This document shows, one piece after another, positions 5,255-5,952 of a stretch of DNA of 5,952 nt (positions are counted from its first letter, which is position 1; each line of letters begins with the position of its first letter). A program made the position numbers and the translations under genes. This stretch comes from Candidatus Dadabacteria bacterium (GTDB lineage: Bacteria; Desulfobacterota_D; UBA1144; Nemesobacterales; UBA2774). The stretch lies in the NCBI GenBank assembly GCA_004356555.1, contig SMWY01000060.1, forward strand, positions 1 to 5,952, given 5' to 3'. Under the pieces are notes generated by a model that worked only from the letters and a program-made list of their open reading frames with translations, was not told the DNA's origin and did no database searches.

Positions 5255-5294
5255 TGGGCGGTAAGTTTGCTACACTTGCTGCCCATTTTTATTT
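5255..5294 (+). terminator. Rho-independent terminator of the P460 gene
   Basis: TGGGCGGTAAGT (5255-5266) pairs over 12 positions, including two G-T wobbles, with ACTTGCTGCCCA (5274-5285) around a seven-base loop. TTTTT (5286-5290) and ATTT follow. It lies 38 bases after the stop codon and makes the cytochrome gene a single transcription unit. Confidence 0.9.
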
Positions 5295-5369
5295 CAACCA
5301 ATATCATTTGCTACATTAAATATGCATTGTAACACTCTTAATTTATGGACCAACACATATTGTATTTAT

Positions 5370-5415
5370 TGTACTGCACCCCTTTTGTCAAGCCAGATTT
5401 AAGTTGGAATGATGA
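5370..5415 (+). repeat. IS3-end-like terminal repeat, copy R
   Basis: It begins TGTACTGCACCCC (5370-5382), continues TTTTGTCAAGCCAGA and ends TTTAAGTTGGAATGATGA. It is the inverted partner of copy L (4553-4596). From memory the first bases match IS150-type IS3 ends (TGTACTGCACCC then a TTTTGT-like stretch). In this orientation it would be the left end of an element extending rightward, but no transposase is found there. Confidence 0.7.
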
Positions 5416-5492
5416 AGAATGCAACGCTACACCATTCTATAGGAGAATATTATTTGTTTTGTTCTGACTAAACTTATGGCACGCCGGGAATT

Positions 5493-5521
5493 TGAGGATG
5501 GGTATCGATTAACCCTCCTCA
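5493..5521 (-). repeat. Bulged hairpin in the 3' region of the thaumatin-like gene
   Basis: TGAGGA (5493-5498) and GGGT (5500-5503) pair with ACCC (5512-5515) and TCCTCA (5516-5521), leaving one bulged T and an eight-base loop. It lies about 65 bases after the - strand gene's stop. AATTCCCGG follows in - strand sense, with no U-run, so a standard intrinsic terminator is unlikely. Confidence 0.35.
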
Positions 5522-5585
5522 TCGTAACTTCAGCGAGCTGACTGGCCCGTTGGAGTTTTTCTGCATTTCAATTTTCCATTAACCC

Positions 5586-5952
5586 TTATTGGCTTGGACA
5601 GAAGGTAATGTCGTATCCGAGGGTATTTGTGGAACCTGTGCCTGTGCACTGGAATGTGCTGGTCGGATCATCGAAAGGAAAACTATAAGCCGCGGGGCAT
5701 GCCTGTTTGAAAGCTGATGTGATAGGTTGGGCGTCTTGTTCCCAGTCGGGATTGGTGCATGGTGCAGTACCACAACTACTTCCTGCACCATCAGCTGTCG
5801 TTGTACAATTCATACCAGATGGAATTGGCCAGGGTGTGCATGGAGGATTCGCACAGTCGGTGGGGCACCCCCCACAAAAAGTTGTCGCAGCATTGAATTT
5901 CATATTGTTGAATGAGTCAAATGAGGTGTAACAAGACTGACCATTGATCCCA
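5586..5952 (-). CDS. Thaumatin-like protein, C-terminal part (5' end outside window)
   Basis: The frame is open from the right edge of the window to TAA at 5588-5586 and encodes the last 121 residues. An internal Met at 5903 is not the start, because the frame continues without a stop upstream of it. The C-terminus carries the thaumatin/osmotin signature FKQACPAAYS, FPFDDPTSTFQC (visible residues 81-102) and ends YDITFCP, as in plant and fungal thaumatin-like proteins (CP.AYS, DD.TSTF.C, Y.I.FCP). Eleven cysteines are visible, consistent with the disulfide-rich fold, and the Cys-rich block FCGGCPTDCANPPC (25-38) lies before it. Such proteins are secreted. Some bind or cleave beta-1,3-glucans, and the acidic cleft residues needed for that are not identifiable from this part. 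Signal peptide and promoter lie outside. It is the third exported-protein gene on the - strand here. Confidence 0.78.
   Translation of the reverse strand, partial: GINGQSCYTSFDSFNNMKFNAATTFCGGCPTDCANPPCTPWPIPSGMNCTTTADGAGSSCGTAPCTNPDWEQDAQPITSAFKQACPAAYSFPFDDPTSTFQCTGTGSTNTLGYDITFCPSQ

Larger units (their letters stand above)
5295..5585. other. Convergent intergenic region between P460 and thaumatin-like genes
   Basis: I see no gene here. It lies between two convergent genes and holds the IS-end-like repeat at 5370-5415 and a bulged hairpin at 5493-5521. AGGAG at 5441-5445 sits where an IS3 orfA ribosome site would be relative to the repeat, but no start codon or transposase-like frame follows. 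No T-rich terminator for the - strand gene is evident. Confidence 0.5.

Noticed and set aside
5727..5931. + strand frames over the thaumatin-like gene
   Set aside because: They are Cys/Thr-rich antisense shadows without ribosome sites, and the - strand frame carries the thaumatin signature and stays open to the window edge.

Overview
The window is a piece of an AT-rich Gram-negative-type bacterial genome. The evidence is a system-I heme exporter ATPase, an IPTL-CTERM (exosortase-type) envelope-sorted protein, a periplasmic c-type cytochrome and several signal-peptide proteins. An uncultured deltaproteobacterium-like lineage would fit, but nothing here fixes the taxon.

Layout. Positions 3-155 hold the C-terminal end of an unidentified + strand gene, closed by a strong terminator (182-226). 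A promoter at 273-302 then drives a two-gene + strand unit: an NAD(P)-binding extended SDR (348-1391) and a CcmA-like heme exporter ATPase (1410-2138). Fifteen bases after ccmA an IS3-like left end begins (2153), with a good ribosome site and only the first codons of an OrfA transposase (2228-2293). Positions 2294-2767 hold no credible gene but contain a GC-rich patch of palindromic repeats. Next come two - strand genes for exported proteins: a small uncharacterised secreted protein (2768-3235) and an IPTL-CTERM protein (3499-4186) whose C-terminal sorting signal lies in a different frame from its N-terminus. The latter has a clear promoter (4406-4435) and a leader of about 210 nt. A + strand cytochrome P460-family gene (4699-5217) has its own strong terminator (5255-5294). 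The window ends inside a - strand thaumatin-like protein gene (5586-5952, N-terminus outside).

The main hidden structure is a family of related repeats of about 45 bp that begin TGTACTGC(A/T)CCC. One copy lies at 4553-4596 (- strand sense) and one at 5370-5415 (+ strand sense), as an inverted pair on either side of the P460 gene. The stub at 2153 shares the outer motif and a degenerate copy at 3333-3359 shares the inner motif. They resemble IS3-family (IS150-like) termini, so the accessory right half of the window looks assembled or scarred by insertion elements.

Functional links are inference only. CcmA-type heme export belongs to cytochrome c maturation, and the P460 protein is a c-type cytochrome that would need such a pathway. 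The three - strand products (small secreted protein, IPTL-CTERM protein, thaumatin-like protein) look like an extracellular or surface gene set rather than a metabolic operon.
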